This document shows, one piece after another, positions 9,201 through 16,336 of a stretch of DNA of 64,000 nt. The notes below the pieces were generated by a model. It had not been told where the DNA came from, ran no database searches, and saw only the letters and a list, made by a program, of their open reading frames with translations. This DNA is from Bryobacteraceae bacterium. Lineage in GTDB: Bacteria; Acidobacteriota; Terriglobia; Bryobacterales; Bryobacteraceae. A program made the translations under genes and the position numbers. The stretch covers positions 496,001-560,000 of the forward strand of contig BPGD01000001.1 of assembly GCA_026002855.1 (NCBI GenBank), in the 5' to 3' direction. Position 1 is the stretch's first letter; the number at the start of each line of letters is the position of its first letter.

Positions 9201-10149
9201 GCGGAATCTCGACGCCGTTCGCGATCACCTTCCGAACGCCTTCGATGGGACCGAGACCCAGCAACACTTCACAGTGCGTCAGGTTGCCGTCGTTTCGGGC
9301 GAATATGACAGGCGCCTGGATCCATGCCGTTCCGTAAACGATCGGCACCGCATCGTTGGGGCGCGCCCGCCCGTCGAGAGGTTCCGAGAGCTGACTTTGC
9401 TTTGCCCCGTGTGGCTTCACCAGAACGCTCGCGGGCAGAAACGCAAATCCGCCAAATCTCGCCGTGGGCCTCCCCAGACTATCCGAGTCGAACATCCCGC
9501 GCGCGCGGCAATCATCTCTCGTATAGCCGCAGCTCGTGAAGGGTTCGGCCCCTAGGAAATTTCCCCGCCCGCCCTCTACATCAGGCGAATAGCCACATCG
9601 ATAGAATGACGAATAGCGCCCCGCCGGTCCTCCCTCTGCTGCTTCTTCTCTCTGCTCGCGAGTCTCCGGGAAGCGCCAGGGGCATCGGCTTTGAATGCGG
9701 ATCTGCGGAACCAGCAGCCTCTGGAGGCTCAACCGATTCAGAAAACTGAGCCGCGCCTCGCGTTCCGTAAGCTCTTCCACCGGATTCGCAATTCCGCTGA
9801 AGACGGCCGCAAGTTCGGTGACGGGCCCGCCCGTCTCCACGTCGAAAAATGCGAACCAGACCTTCAATCGAGCGCCACGCCAGCCCGTCGCGGCGTCAAT
9901 CTGCGAGATTCTTCCGTCGACGTTCGCCAGCACCACCGTAAGCCGCGCCCCGTGATCCAGCCCGTCTTCCGCGCCCAACCGCATCTCAAAGCCGCTGTGG
10001 CGCAGCACCCGTGGCTCGTACTCATGCCCACCGGCCCGCACTCGGTGTGTACACCATCTCTCAATCGTCCCGTCTGCCAGCGTGCAGTCGAACAGGAGCA
10101 GTGGCGTCTGCGTCGCCTCCTGCGATTTCAGTAGATCAATCAGGCTCAC
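6238..10149 (-). CDS. Phage tail tip/central hub protein (gpJ-like), 1303 residues
   Basis: This is the largest and last gene of the virion block. The N-terminal ~170 residues look like the BR0599/DUF2163-type baseplate domain. A cysteine-containing central region (R-C-P-W-R, F-Y-R-C-G-Y, C-G-Y-T-R-D-D-C) resembles hub proteins of siphophages and gene transfer agents. The middle (about 500-690) has beta-rich hub repeats. An Ig/Fn3-like module follows near 770-850 (V-D-G-A-G-R-E-S), then further beta domains to the end. Family proteins form the tip that contacts the host and the ejection channel. The start at 10149 overlaps the stop of the preceding gene by 4 nt, implying translational coupling. 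No obvious lytic domain is visible. Confidence 0.7.
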   Translation of the reverse strand: MSLIDLLKSQEATQTPLLLFDCTLADGTIERWCTHRVRAGGHEYEPRVLRHSGFEMRLGAEDGLDHGARLTVVLANVDGRISQIDAATGWRGARLKVWFAFFDVETGGPVTELAAVFSGIANPVEELTEREARLSFLNRLSLQRLLVPQIRIQSRCPWRFPETREQREEAAEGGPAGRYSSFYRCGYSPDVEGGRGNFLGAEPFTSCGYTRDDCRARGMFDSDSLGRPTARFGGFAFLPASVLVKPHGAKQSQLSEPLDGRARPNDAVPIVYGTAWIQAPVIFARNDGNLTHCEVLLGLGPIEGVRKVIANGVEIPLADDQRDMSGSGWYSVVTKGERTGGFNLDFTDAQGIPQGDPHGSLACLSVVLPNQIVERGRLPKVEVLLDGLKLPQYNESGEQTAIAFSRNPAWVLLDLFRMAGWRSEEIDFSSFYQTAQYCDEFVSLRSPGGEEVQGPRFEVNLALIRRRSLSEVVRGIKTAAALMITLDAEGRLSIRPETTIARQEPEKRASSNASSPVFGGWPAYEFGDGASGTSNILRRNGRESTFRVFRRPSAEAPNRLTAEFTDAFRNYEPDILTLADYRDVELQGCEVSASLGAIGLPHFDQAARILRLNLEKNIEGNQFVEFETSMHAFGLRPGDLITITHSREGFQRSLFRILKIVAGLNFETARLIAQRHEEAWYERAASGDAGEYGEPAWNGGIPRSLAGRRISDAGSEELDVEERGAGGDAGTEMVVRFTPPSRPAAGAPRPPSLSLAPGVRAGEGILGGGRTLYYAVTCVDGAGRESVTSLLVEARLPGSGSNYAVDLTGIRVSAGAVSLRVYRGESPSRLRRIAADVPVAATFTDAGLPSQLTPPPDPNYDHARFQWRAELLPETQADLFGASKIGNTQLGLLANEYRGCAVRIVGGKGAGQERIIESHSATEFLVSPPWRVPPDATSRFVIAEAAWKAAGITRSDEIRFLVPNGVAGAVQFLGIAVSARGAESPESEAILGRHELSWTGAGDVDVPPKPGFGLVSVGEGGFVISGIGFPTLENTRTIRTGTLTVHYWNELEGPSPWHTAADLPEDGAILLVQRSLGVEQADLLQVGREIMRVLEVRENGVELLVERGVHDTPVSAHPAGETIYPLKRLTTVLAFQKGFFGSPASGSYRYSVELPSARIAAAEFYVTNDRGSGPTGYEAYTGTVDAGLRTMSGGQYTIQYDGELSVMSAVAPPLVVERTRVVRDVQATVDRPPLGEPVLIRVLVNGTAYAEITIPAGQRSSEVISCFDREPLPEGSSLQVAIVAVGTGPGSYPGRGLTVTLRL

Positions 10150-10925
10150 AAAACGCTCTCCATCGCGCTCTCAAGCTGAATCCGTATACGGTTCCTTCCG
10201 GGCGCCGTGGCGATGACAGTCAGACCATCCTGCGCAAAGCGGGTTTTGGTCCAAACGCCGCCAATTTCAAAAGTGGGCCGATATTCAGAAGGGGAAATTT
10301 GCATTTCTGCCTGAAGTCGCCGCACCCGCAGTGTAGCGCCCGGCTCCAGCTCGATACCAACCCGCTGGAATCCGCCACTGCTGCTTCCCGTGACAAAAAT
10401 CCGGTTCCAGCCTGACTCAAGAACAATGCGCTTTTCGGCTCCGGCAGAAAAAACCCTTCCTGCCGGCCCGCCAGGCGTCAGCGTCTCACAGGAAAAGCAA
10501 ACGGCGGCCCCGGGCGCAAGGTCCAGTTCCTGCCAGATTTCACCCGGCGCTGCGCTACCGTTCACGATCAGAAACTCCGCAGGCTCGCCGTCCGGTTGGC
10601 CCGCCGGCGTGACCGAAATGGCAGGACTCCTGAGCCAAGGTGGCTTCCCCAAATCCTCGCTCCAGACTAGAAGATTTCCCATGGGATCAGCGAAGGAAAA
10701 CGCCTGCCATCCTCCGCGTACGGTTTCATAAAACTGAATCAGCGTCAGGGCCTCTTCGTCAGAAACTTCGTCCAGTTCCAGCCGCCACCGCCGCAGAGCA
10801 GCTCTTCGCGTTCCAGTCCGCCACATTCCCCCGCCAGGTGTTTCCTCCGTGATTACCCCATATTCGTCCACCCTGGACACGGGGAATTGCGCATTTACTC
10901 CGCTTCGCAGGACGGGAAAATACAT
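10146..10925 (-). CDS. Minor tail/baseplate protein (DUF2460-like N-terminus)
   Basis: The 259-residue protein starts at ATG 10925, behind a strong GGGAGGAG; upstream start codons lack one. The N-terminal ~100 residues contain a tail-assembly pattern (R-R-W-R-L-E-L, L-I-Q-F-Y-E-T-V-R-G-G, F-S-F-A-D-P-M-G-N) typical of DUF2460-like baseplate proteins. A lectin-like or carbohydrate-binding-like beta domain follows. It lies between the 118-residue paralogue-like protein and the tail tip and probably joins them at the tail end. Confidence 0.6.
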   Translation of the reverse strand: MYFPVLRSGVNAQFPVSRVDEYGVITEETPGGGMWRTGTRRAALRRWRLELDEVSDEEALTLIQFYETVRGGWQAFSFADPMGNLLVWSEDLGKPPWLRSPAISVTPAGQPDGEPAEFLIVNGSAAPGEIWQELDLAPGAAVCFSCETLTPGGPAGRVFSAGAEKRIVLESGWNRIFVTGSSSGGFQRVGIELEPGATLRVRRLQAEMQISPSEYRPTFEIGGVWTKTRFAQDGLTVIATAPGRNRIRIQLESAMESVL

Positions 10926-10926
10926 T

Positions 10927-11283
10927 TCAGTCTCCTCCCTCGGCAATCACCAGCGTCGTCCGGAGGCTCCTCAACGCATCAGCGCCGACTTCATGCCGGA
11001 TTCCTTCCAGCCGGCAGCGGCCGTACACCAGTCCAGAAACGGGATCGCTGAACTGAAACGGCTCGAATGTCAGCAGATGAGCCCGCACGAAGGCTTCCAC
11101 CTCGGCCGCCTCGCTCTCATCAAGCTGCTCCAGATGGATCACCCACCGTTTTCTCCCACGCCGAATGGGAAATCGCTGTTCTTTCCCGTCAAGGAATGTA
11201 AGCACGCGCACTGGACGGTCGCACACCGATCCGACCGGATATTGAACGGAAACGCCTGTCTTCAGCCGCGGAAATGTCAACAT
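10927..11283 (-). CDS. Small minor tail protein related to the downstream baseplate protein
   Basis: This 118-residue protein shares its layout with the first part of the next gene. Both start with a hydrophobic x-F-P-x-L-x-x-G-V-x-x-Q-x-P-V motif and both contain an F-x-F-x-D-P-x-x-G/N-L element. The two genes therefore look like a duplication, one copy carrying an extra domain. It ends 1 nt before the ATG of the next gene. In phages this position is occupied by distal tail or tail-completion proteins. Confidence 0.55.
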   Translation of the reverse strand: MLTFPRLKTGVSVQYPVGSVCDRPVRVLTFLDGKEQRFPIRRGRKRWVIHLEQLDESEAAEVEAFVRAHLLTFEPFQFSDPVSGLVYGRCRLEGIRHEVGADALRSLRTTLVIAEGGD

Positions 11284-11295
11284 CGCAAAGTGTCC

Positions 11296-11853
11296 TCATT
11301 CGTCGAGAACTGCCCGAATTCCATCGGATTCCAGAAGCGCTTTACGCAATACCTCGGCGATTTCTGGAGCTCTTTCCAGAAAGGAACGGCTGTCGAGCGC
11401 GTCCACCTGGACCACAACCTGTGCCGCCGCCGGAGCCGGCACCCGGCGGAGCAGCCCCGATTGATCTCGATCCACCAGGAACACTCCGTCCTTCCCCTCC
11501 TCATAGGCCGCCTGGTATCGAAATGTCTCGGGCCGCGGGGCCTTCGGCAACTGTGGCGCTGATTCCGGTCCCCCGCCGCCAAACAGCCGCAAGAGCCCCC
11601 CGATCAGCGGGTTGAGGCTGGCCGCTGTGTCGCGCCACGGCGAAGATGACACGGCCGCCGGCCGGATAAGACCATCCAGCCGGGACACCAGCGAACTCAC
11701 GAGCGCCGCAATCCGCTCCCCCTCAACCGTCGATCCCGTCTGACTACCCACAATGGCATCTGCCTGACTTTCCCAATTTCCGGTTCGCAGGCCGGCCGCT
11801 GCCTGCACCGCCTCGGCTATCCTTGCTTCAATCGCGAAGTCGTCGCGCCTCAT
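11296..11853 (-). CDS. Protein in the tape-measure position, only 185 residues
   Basis: The start is ATG 11853 (M-R-R-D-D-F), 26 nt inside the end of the frameshift ORF. The N-terminal half is helical. A glycine-rich turn (L-F-G-G-G-G near 95) separates it from a C-terminal domain with V-Q-V-D-A-L-D-S-R-S-F and a helix ending E-V-L-R-K-A-L-L. I associate that C-terminal pattern with ends of acidobacterial tape-measure proteins (inference). In siphophages the tape measure follows the chaperone pair and is usually far longer than this. No other candidate exists in the block, so this is either a minimal tape or a different tail-tube factor. Confidence 0.4.
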   Translation of the reverse strand: MRRDDFAIEARIAEAVQAAAGLRTGNWESQADAIVGSQTGSTVEGERIAALVSSLVSRLDGLIRPAAVSSSPWRDTAASLNPLIGGLLRLFGGGGPESAPQLPKAPRPETFRYQAAYEEGKDGVFLVDRDQSGLLRRVPAPAAAQVVVQVDALDSRSFLERAPEIAEVLRKALLESDGIRAVLDE

Positions 11854-12163
11854 CCTGCATCCTCTCCCACTCCCTCTCGAGCACTGCAATCGCCTCCAGG
11901 TCCTTGGCGCCGTAGTCCTCCAGAGGTCCCTTTCCGCAGCTTCGCCAGGTGATCCACAGTTCCAGCCAAGCCAGGCTTTCACCACTGATGGCCGTCTTCG
12001 GACACTGCCGCGTCACAGAGCCATGCCTGGCCCAAACGATCCTGTCACCTGCGCCGCCTGCCCTCCATCCGCATCTCCGCCTTTCTTCCAGTCCTAGCCG
12101 CCGGCAATCCTCGCACCGCCACCCGGCGGTGTCCCCAGCATGGAAGTGGAGTGCGAGGATCAG
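11828..12163 (-). CDS. C-terminal part of tail assembly chaperone made by -1 frameshift (gpT-like)
   Basis: This reading frame lies -1 to the gene above it and continues for 111 residues past the slip site at 12163-12169. The ORF formally opens at ATG 12193, inside the upstream gene, but that ATG lacks a ribosome site. Expression by frameshifting would give a fusion of about 232 residues. The extension has C-E-D-C and further cysteines, suggesting a small zinc-binding fold, then charged helices ending in M-Q-D-E-A-R-R-L-R-D. In siphophages the long G-T fusion recruits the tape measure to the tube protein. Confidence 0.6.
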   Translation of the reverse strand: MILALHFHAGDTAGWRCEDCRRLGLEERRRCGWRAGGAGDRIVWARHGSVTRQCPKTAISGESLAWLELWITWRSCGKGPLEDYGAKDLEAIAVLEREWERMQDEARRLRD

Positions 12164-12169
12164 TTTTTT
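12107..12169 (-). promoter_or_regulatory. Programmed -1 ribosomal frameshift signal
   Basis: On the minus strand the last codons of the upstream gene read CGA AAA AAC TGA. This contains the slippery heptamer A-AAA-AAC (12163-12169) in the right phase for simultaneous -1 slippage. Two bases later a perfect 10-bp stem forms between ATCCTCGCAC (12151-12160) and GTGCGAGGAT (12107-12116), reading the minus strand. A 6-bp hairpin at 12115-12130 lies at the base of the loop. A purine-rich SD-like GAGGAAGAG precedes the heptamer, as in dnaX-type signals. The frame entered is open for 111 codons. Confidence 0.8.
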
Positions 12170-12525
12170 CGCTCTTCCTCGTTCAGCCGGCACTCGTTCC
12201 GGATCGCTGCCGCGATCTCTCGCGCCAGATCCTCAGGCCCCTTCTCAATCAGCACCGCCGGCGTGCAGGGTTCGCCATCGATCTCAAGATTCTCCACACG
12301 CACCAGGCCCCACTCGATGTACAGTCCGTCAATTCGGCTCTCCAGTTCGGCCGCCGCCAGCCGATCCTCCATCGTCTGTCCGGCGGCGCGATATTCGAGC
12401 TCGGCCAGCAACTGGCGCACCCGCGCCGTGATCTCCGCCCGCTTCTTGAGCGACGGTCGAAGCACCACGTACCGCACTCCCGGGCAGACTGTCGACTCAC
12501 GTACCGTCGTGCTTTCGTAGTTCAT
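12160..12525 (-). CDS. Tail assembly chaperone, short form (gpG-like)
   Basis: The 121-residue product starts at ATG 12525, behind GAGGAG. It follows the tail-tube gene immediately and is followed by the frameshift ORF, exactly the arrangement of lambda G and G-T. The protein is helical and charged, with L-K-K-R-A-E-I-T-A-R-V-R-Q-L and an acidic, arginine-rich end. It lacks recognisable enzyme motifs. The predicted role is binding the tape measure during tail assembly without entering the finished particle. A longer upstream reading frame exists but overlaps the tube gene and has no ribosome site. Confidence 0.65.
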   Translation of the reverse strand: MNYESTTVRESTVCPGVRYVVLRPSLKKRAEITARVRQLLAELEYRAAGQTMEDRLAAAELESRIDGLYIEWGLVRVENLEIDGEPCTPAVLIEKGPEDLAREIAAAIRNECRLNEEERKN

Positions 12526-12538
12526 CACTCCGTGCTCC

Positions 12539-13705
12539 TCACCCGAAAGCGACGTAGATTTCGTCATCGCGGAATCCCTGCGCGCGGCTCCCGCGAAGCC
12601 TCCAGCGCAAACGTTCCTCCCCATCCAGAAATTGAGGAGGAGCCGGAACAAAATTCGCCACATAAAGTCCGCACATCGCCCCCGGAAGCTCCCCCATCTG
12701 AACCATGAGGGCCATGGGCTCACGGCGATTCGCACTTGCATGAATTGCTTCGCACACCTCCGAGTCACTGCCGTAAATCTCCAGGTCAATCCGGACGTCG
12801 CGGTCGCCGGGAATCACACATCGCGGCCACAGCGCCCCGAAATCACGCCACCGCATCTCGATGTTGTTCTTGATTCGGATCCTTGCCGAGGCCACCGTGC
12901 CTAGCGCCATCGGCTCCGCGCCAATCCAGGCTTGCCCCAGATGCCCGGGCACGGGCATTTCCATTAGCTCCTGCACGGGAGGCTCGGCGGGAAAGCTCGC
13001 CAGTCCCCCCTCCCCGGCTTCGAAACTCGCGCTGTCAATCATCCCCGCCGCCTCTCCCCGGAAGCGCAGCTCGTGAAAATCGCCGTTCAGCTCAATCTCC
13101 AGTTCGTCCACCACGCATCCGCGCAGCACGCGCTGAATCGCACTTTCCGGCGACCAATAGTCATAAAGACTCGCGCTGGGCAGGTTCCCCGCAGGGCGGT
13201 AATTCACCGCCCCGCCCGCCGCCGTGACCGTGGCTTCCGTTAAGGGCGCGCTCAGCCACGCCGTCACAGCATCCGGGATCGCAGTCACAAACCGCAGTTC
13301 GCCCCCGAAACGAATGGCATCTCCGGGTTGCAGTGCGTGCGCCGTTGCGAAGGTGGCGACCGTGCCCTGAATCTGGGCCAATGGCAACGCCTCCGGTGTA
13401 ACGCGCGCTGTGCCTCCAAGCGCACACTCCATCAGGGCGCCAAATCGCGGCGGCACGGTCCCTGCGTCTCTCGCGTAAAGGTAGGTCGTCAACTCGAAGG
13501 TAGTGCGCTTTCGCAATCGTCCTGCTATGCCCTGAAAAGTCCTCGTCCCCGTCTTGTCCCGCCGCCGCGGTTCTTCCCATCGCTGCACCACGTCCAGCCA
13601 TAGCCCGCTAAACCGGTTTGCCGGCGTCACCGGAGCCACCTGGCCCAAAGCCGTTTCCAGCGCGGCGTAGTATCGGTTATTTCGCGTTGAAATGTAGCAC
13701 GCCAT
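12539..13705 (-). CDS. Major tail tube protein
   Basis: This 388-residue protein starts M-A-C-Y-I-S-T-R-N-N-R-Y-Y-A-A-L-E, a beginning I associate with tube proteins of acidobacterial virion clusters. Its content is beta-rich throughout, with few cysteines and no signal peptide. Its position between the tail terminator and the frameshifted chaperone pair is the canonical place of the tube gene. It is larger than minimal tube proteins and probably carries an extra decoration domain in the first 180 residues. The assignment rests mostly on gene order. Confidence 0.6.
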   Translation of the reverse strand: MACYISTRNNRYYAALETALGQVAPVTPANRFSGLWLDVVQRWEEPRRRDKTGTRTFQGIAGRLRKRTTFELTTYLYARDAGTVPPRFGALMECALGGTARVTPEALPLAQIQGTVATFATAHALQPGDAIRFGGELRFVTAIPDAVTAWLSAPLTEATVTAAGGAVNYRPAGNLPSASLYDYWSPESAIQRVLRGCVVDELEIELNGDFHELRFRGEAAGMIDSASFEAGEGGLASFPAEPPVQELMEMPVPGHLGQAWIGAEPMALGTVASARIRIKNNIEMRWRDFGALWPRCVIPGDRDVRIDLEIYGSDSEVCEAIHASANRREPMALMVQMGELPGAMCGLYVANFVPAPPQFLDGEERLRWRLRGSRAQGFRDDEIYVAFG

Positions 13706-13720
13706 CTTTCTTCATCCTGT

Positions 13721-14224
13721 TCATGAGCGGTTGATAAGGACGGTGCACAAAACCCGCGCCGATTGCAGGAAAAAGCTCCCGCCTTTCTTTACTGGATCAA
13801 CCTGAACCTCGTACTCCCCGCTGAGGTAAAGTCCCGGCCCAATGCAGCCGCTGCGTCGTTCCAGGACATCCCTCACCCCGTCGAAATAATACTGGAGACG
13901 CTCGGTAATTCCCTCCAGCCGGTCCTGCGACACTCTCACCTCCGCCACCGCCCGCATCTCTCCGGAAAAGCGGCGCAGTTTCTCGCTCGGTGAGGTCCGG
14001 ATCCGCTCGCAGTAAACCCGCACCTCCGGATACCGTGCCCCGAAGGCCCTCTCGGCGATCTCCGTCCCCCCTTTCAGGATCCGGACCCTGGCCGCTTCCG
14101 GCCGCGTCGGCTCCTGTCCGTATGCCGCTTTCAGCGCCTCCAGGCTTTCAGCCAGTCCGCCTTCGCCATCCAGAAGCTCCACCAGTCTTTCCACCACCTC
14201 CCGCGTGGTAAACGTCATGCTCAC
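13721..14224 (-). CDS. Tail terminator/completion protein
   Basis: The 167-residue protein lies between the connector and the tail tube, the usual site of the tail terminator that caps the tube and joins it to the head. It begins with a helix (F-T-T-R-E-V-V-E-R-L-V) and continues as a mixed alpha/beta fold with Y-P-E-V-R-V-Y-C and G-E-Y-E-V-Q-V, as in terminator folds. Its stop lies 15 nt upstream of the tube start. It begins at ATG 14224, overlapping the connector stop by 4 nt. Confidence 0.5.
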   Translation of the reverse strand: MSMTFTTREVVERLVELLDGEGGLAESLEALKAAYGQEPTRPEAARVRILKGGTEIAERAFGARYPEVRVYCERIRTSPSEKLRRFSGEMRAVAEVRVSQDRLEGITERLQYYFDGVRDVLERRSGCIGPGLYLSGEYEVQVDPVKKGGSFFLQSARVLCTVLINRS

Positions 14225-14961
14225 CCCCGTAGCAGGATGGAACCGCCTGCGCGGATCACTTCATCCGGCGCCTGCCCCTCTCCGGGCGGCCGCCCGCTCC
14301 GCACTCCGCCGGCCGGAACGGTCCATGCCTCCGCCGGTCCCAGTGGCTCCTCGTTTTGCAACGCCACCGTCCCGTCCGCGTAGGCCGCGTACAGGTTCCA
14401 CCCCGCTGCTCCTTCCGGCAAATACGGTACCTTCACTGTCAGCGAGTGCGGCACCGGACTCGATGCCACTTGCACCCCACACGGCGCACTTTCCCGGCCC
14501 AGCCCATCCACCGCTGTCGCCTGGAACCGGTAGGTGGCCGGCGGTAGCTCCCCTTCTCCCACCGTGATCTCCAGACCTGCCGGTCGCCTCAATGGTTGCA
14601 ACACAATCGCCACGCCGGCCGAGAAATACCGTGTCGCCTGTTGTTCCGCCAGCCCACGATAGAGTTTCCACTTTTCCCCGTACCTGTCGTTGAGCTGGTT
14701 GAAATACGCATCTCGGTAGGTCGCTTCCAGCGTTTTTAGCGCATGCCAGTGGCGCAGCCCGCGGTCGATGACCACCTGCTCCAGGGCGCCGCGCTCCTGG
14801 TCCCTCAGGAACCTCTCGATCTCCTCCTCCACTTCCGCCTGCGCACGCCGCATCTTGGCGTTCAAATCGATCCGTTCCCCGTCCGCCGTCTCCAGAATCC
14901 CGCTGTCCCATTCCCGCAGGTCGTCCAGACTGTTGATATCGCCATCCACCAGCAGCGCCAT
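14221..14961 (-). CDS. Head-tail connector with C-terminal Ig-like module
   Basis: This 246-residue protein follows the coat gene. The first 110 residues are helical and charged, fitting an adaptor that docks under the portal, with an acidic L-D-D-L-R-E-W-D-S start. From about 142 a beta-sandwich module begins (A-T-Y-R-F-Q-A-T-A-V-D-G-L-G-R-E-S) like one in the tail tip. The helical domain alone would be a normal adaptor size, so the Ig-like part is an addition, perhaps surface decoration. The start is ATG 14961. Confidence 0.5.
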   Translation of the reverse strand: MALLVDGDINSLDDLREWDSGILETADGERIDLNAKMRRAQAEVEEEIERFLRDQERGALEQVVIDRGLRHWHALKTLEATYRDAYFNQLNDRYGEKWKLYRGLAEQQATRYFSAGVAIVLQPLRRPAGLEITVGEGELPPATYRFQATAVDGLGRESAPCGVQVASSPVPHSLTVKVPYLPEGAAGWNLYAAYADGTVALQNEEPLGPAEAWTVPAGGVRSGRPPGEGQAPDEVIRAGGSILLRG

Positions 14962-14970
14962 GCTCCCTCC

Positions 14971-15285
14971 CTATGGCCGCTCCTTCCCGCTGCGCGCCGG
15001 CCGCGGCTCGGCCACCACCTGCACCTGAATCTTTCGCGCAAATTCCTGGTTCTGGAATTCCGCCCTCTTTTCTGCCTCTTCTTTCTCGAATTGCTCCACC
15101 TCTTCCGGCGTTGCCAGCCGTGCGCGCCCCTCGACAATCAGCTTGCATCCGATGGTTTTTGGCACCTGCGTGATCACGCCGGCCTTGCCGCCGTCCGGGG
15201 TATCCAGGCTTACGACATAAATGTCTTTCCCCTCGATTTCCGCTTCTTTTTTGCGGAGTTCCTGATAATAACGCTTCAGATCCAT
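14971..15285 (-). CDS. Small virion-cluster protein of unknown role
   Basis: The 104-residue protein sits between coat and connector. It opens with a lysine-rich helix (D-L-K-R-Y-Y-Q-E-L-R-K-K-E-A-E-I), then a short beta region (I-Y-V-V-S-L-D-T-P-D-G-G-K-A-G-V-I-T-Q-V), then a glutamate-rich coiled-coil-like helix and a proline/arginine tail. Possible roles are head decoration or head-completion factor. I do not recognise a family. Confidence 0.5.
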   Translation of the reverse strand: MDLKRYYQELRKKEAEIEGKDIYVVSLDTPDGGKAGVITQVPKTIGCKLIVEGRARLATPEEVEQFEKEEAEKRAEFQNQEFARKIQVQVVAEPRPARSGKERP

Positions 15286-15361
15286 ATCGCTCCTTTCCGG
15301 CTGTCGAACTTGCCTGCAATCAGAACACGGGGCGGCCCGCCGGCCGCCCCGTCTCGCCAGA

Positions 15362-16273
15362 TCAGCTCCGGACCTGCACGCCGTGGCTGTTCCGCAGCAC
15401 GCCCACGCCGTAGAGAATGTCCACCGTGAACTGCTGCGCCAGCGTATTCGGCTGGTAGCTCATCACCACGCGGATGCCAAAATTGCCGACTTCGGCATAC
15501 TCCGCAATGGCGCCCGTCCCCGGCAGCGGCTTCGGCAGCCGCCGGATGGCCAGCCCGATCGCGTTCCTCGCAAACGCAATGTTGTTCGTCGTCACCGGCG
15601 AGGATCCCGTCTTCTTCACAAACTGCGACCGGAAGACATAGAAGTCCTTCAGCCGCCCGATGCTGCCATCCACCAGCGCCCGCAGCCCGGCTTCGCCCGC
15701 CGTCTGATATTCGCTGAACCGCGGAATCTGCCGCAGTTGCGAATACGCATTCCCGTCCACCACCAGGTACTTCTGTTCGCTCTGCGGAACCTTCGCGTTG
15801 AACAGCGCCGTCTCTGCCGCGTCCACCACCGCTTCGGTCAGCGCCGTGCCGCCCGTGCCCACGGGAGTGTTCGCCGTGAACTGGCTGTACAGCCCCAGCA
15901 GGTCGCTTTCCACTTTCTCGGCCAGCGCGATCATCGCCGGCTCCATGTACAGCCGCAGAAGGTCCGGAACGGCGATCACTTTCGTCACGTCCGGAATCTG
16001 GAACGTCGCCTCGGCGTGCGTGTTCAGCACGATCTGCGCCGTCTCCACGTTGGGGTTCTGCGTCTGCACCGTCCCGCCCTCGGCAATGTTGTTGGCCACC
16101 ATCGTCGGCGGAATCGGAACGTTCACCGTGTCGCCCGCCTGCGCCAGTTGCGGCTCGAAGTCACGGTTCACCAGATTGCCCATCACCAGGTGGCCCATCA
16201 GCGCCGGAAGCGCGTCCACGGCCACCAGTTTCACAATCGCATTGGCCAGATTGGCCGAAGTGATTGCTGCCAT
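15362..16273 (-). CDS. P22-like major capsid protein
   Basis: This 303-residue protein reads like the P22 coat family. It has an A-N-A-I-V-K-L N-terminal helix, D-T-V-N-V-P-I-P, and a stretch around A-E-G-G-T-V-Q-T-Q-N with F-Q-I-P-D-V-T-K. The family forms the HK97-fold capsid with help from a scaffold. It is well below the 430 residues of P22 coat, so it lacks insertion domains, and the capsid may be small. It is flanked upstream by the scaffold and downstream by the small protein. The start is ATG 16273. Confidence 0.75.
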   Translation of the reverse strand: MAAITSANLANAIVKLVAVDALPALMGHLVMGNLVNRDFEPQLAQAGDTVNVPIPPTMVANNIAEGGTVQTQNPNVETAQIVLNTHAEATFQIPDVTKVIAVPDLLRLYMEPAMIALAEKVESDLLGLYSQFTANTPVGTGGTALTEAVVDAAETALFNAKVPQSEQKYLVVDGNAYSQLRQIPRFSEYQTAGEAGLRALVDGSIGRLKDFYVFRSQFVKKTGSSPVTTNNIAFARNAIGLAIRRLPKPLPGTGAIAEYAEVGNFGIRVVMSYQPNTLAQQFTVDILYGVGVLRNSHGVQVRS

Positions 16274-16336
16274 TCTTTTCTTCCTCTCCTTGCTTCTTCT
16301 GTTGCCTCTCTCCCGCGGCGGCTTCCGGCCCCCGCG

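Noticed and set aside
11828-12193. Independent gene starting at ATG 12193
   Set aside because: No ribosome site precedes that ATG, and the frameshift signal explains expression better. Independent initiation is not formally excluded.
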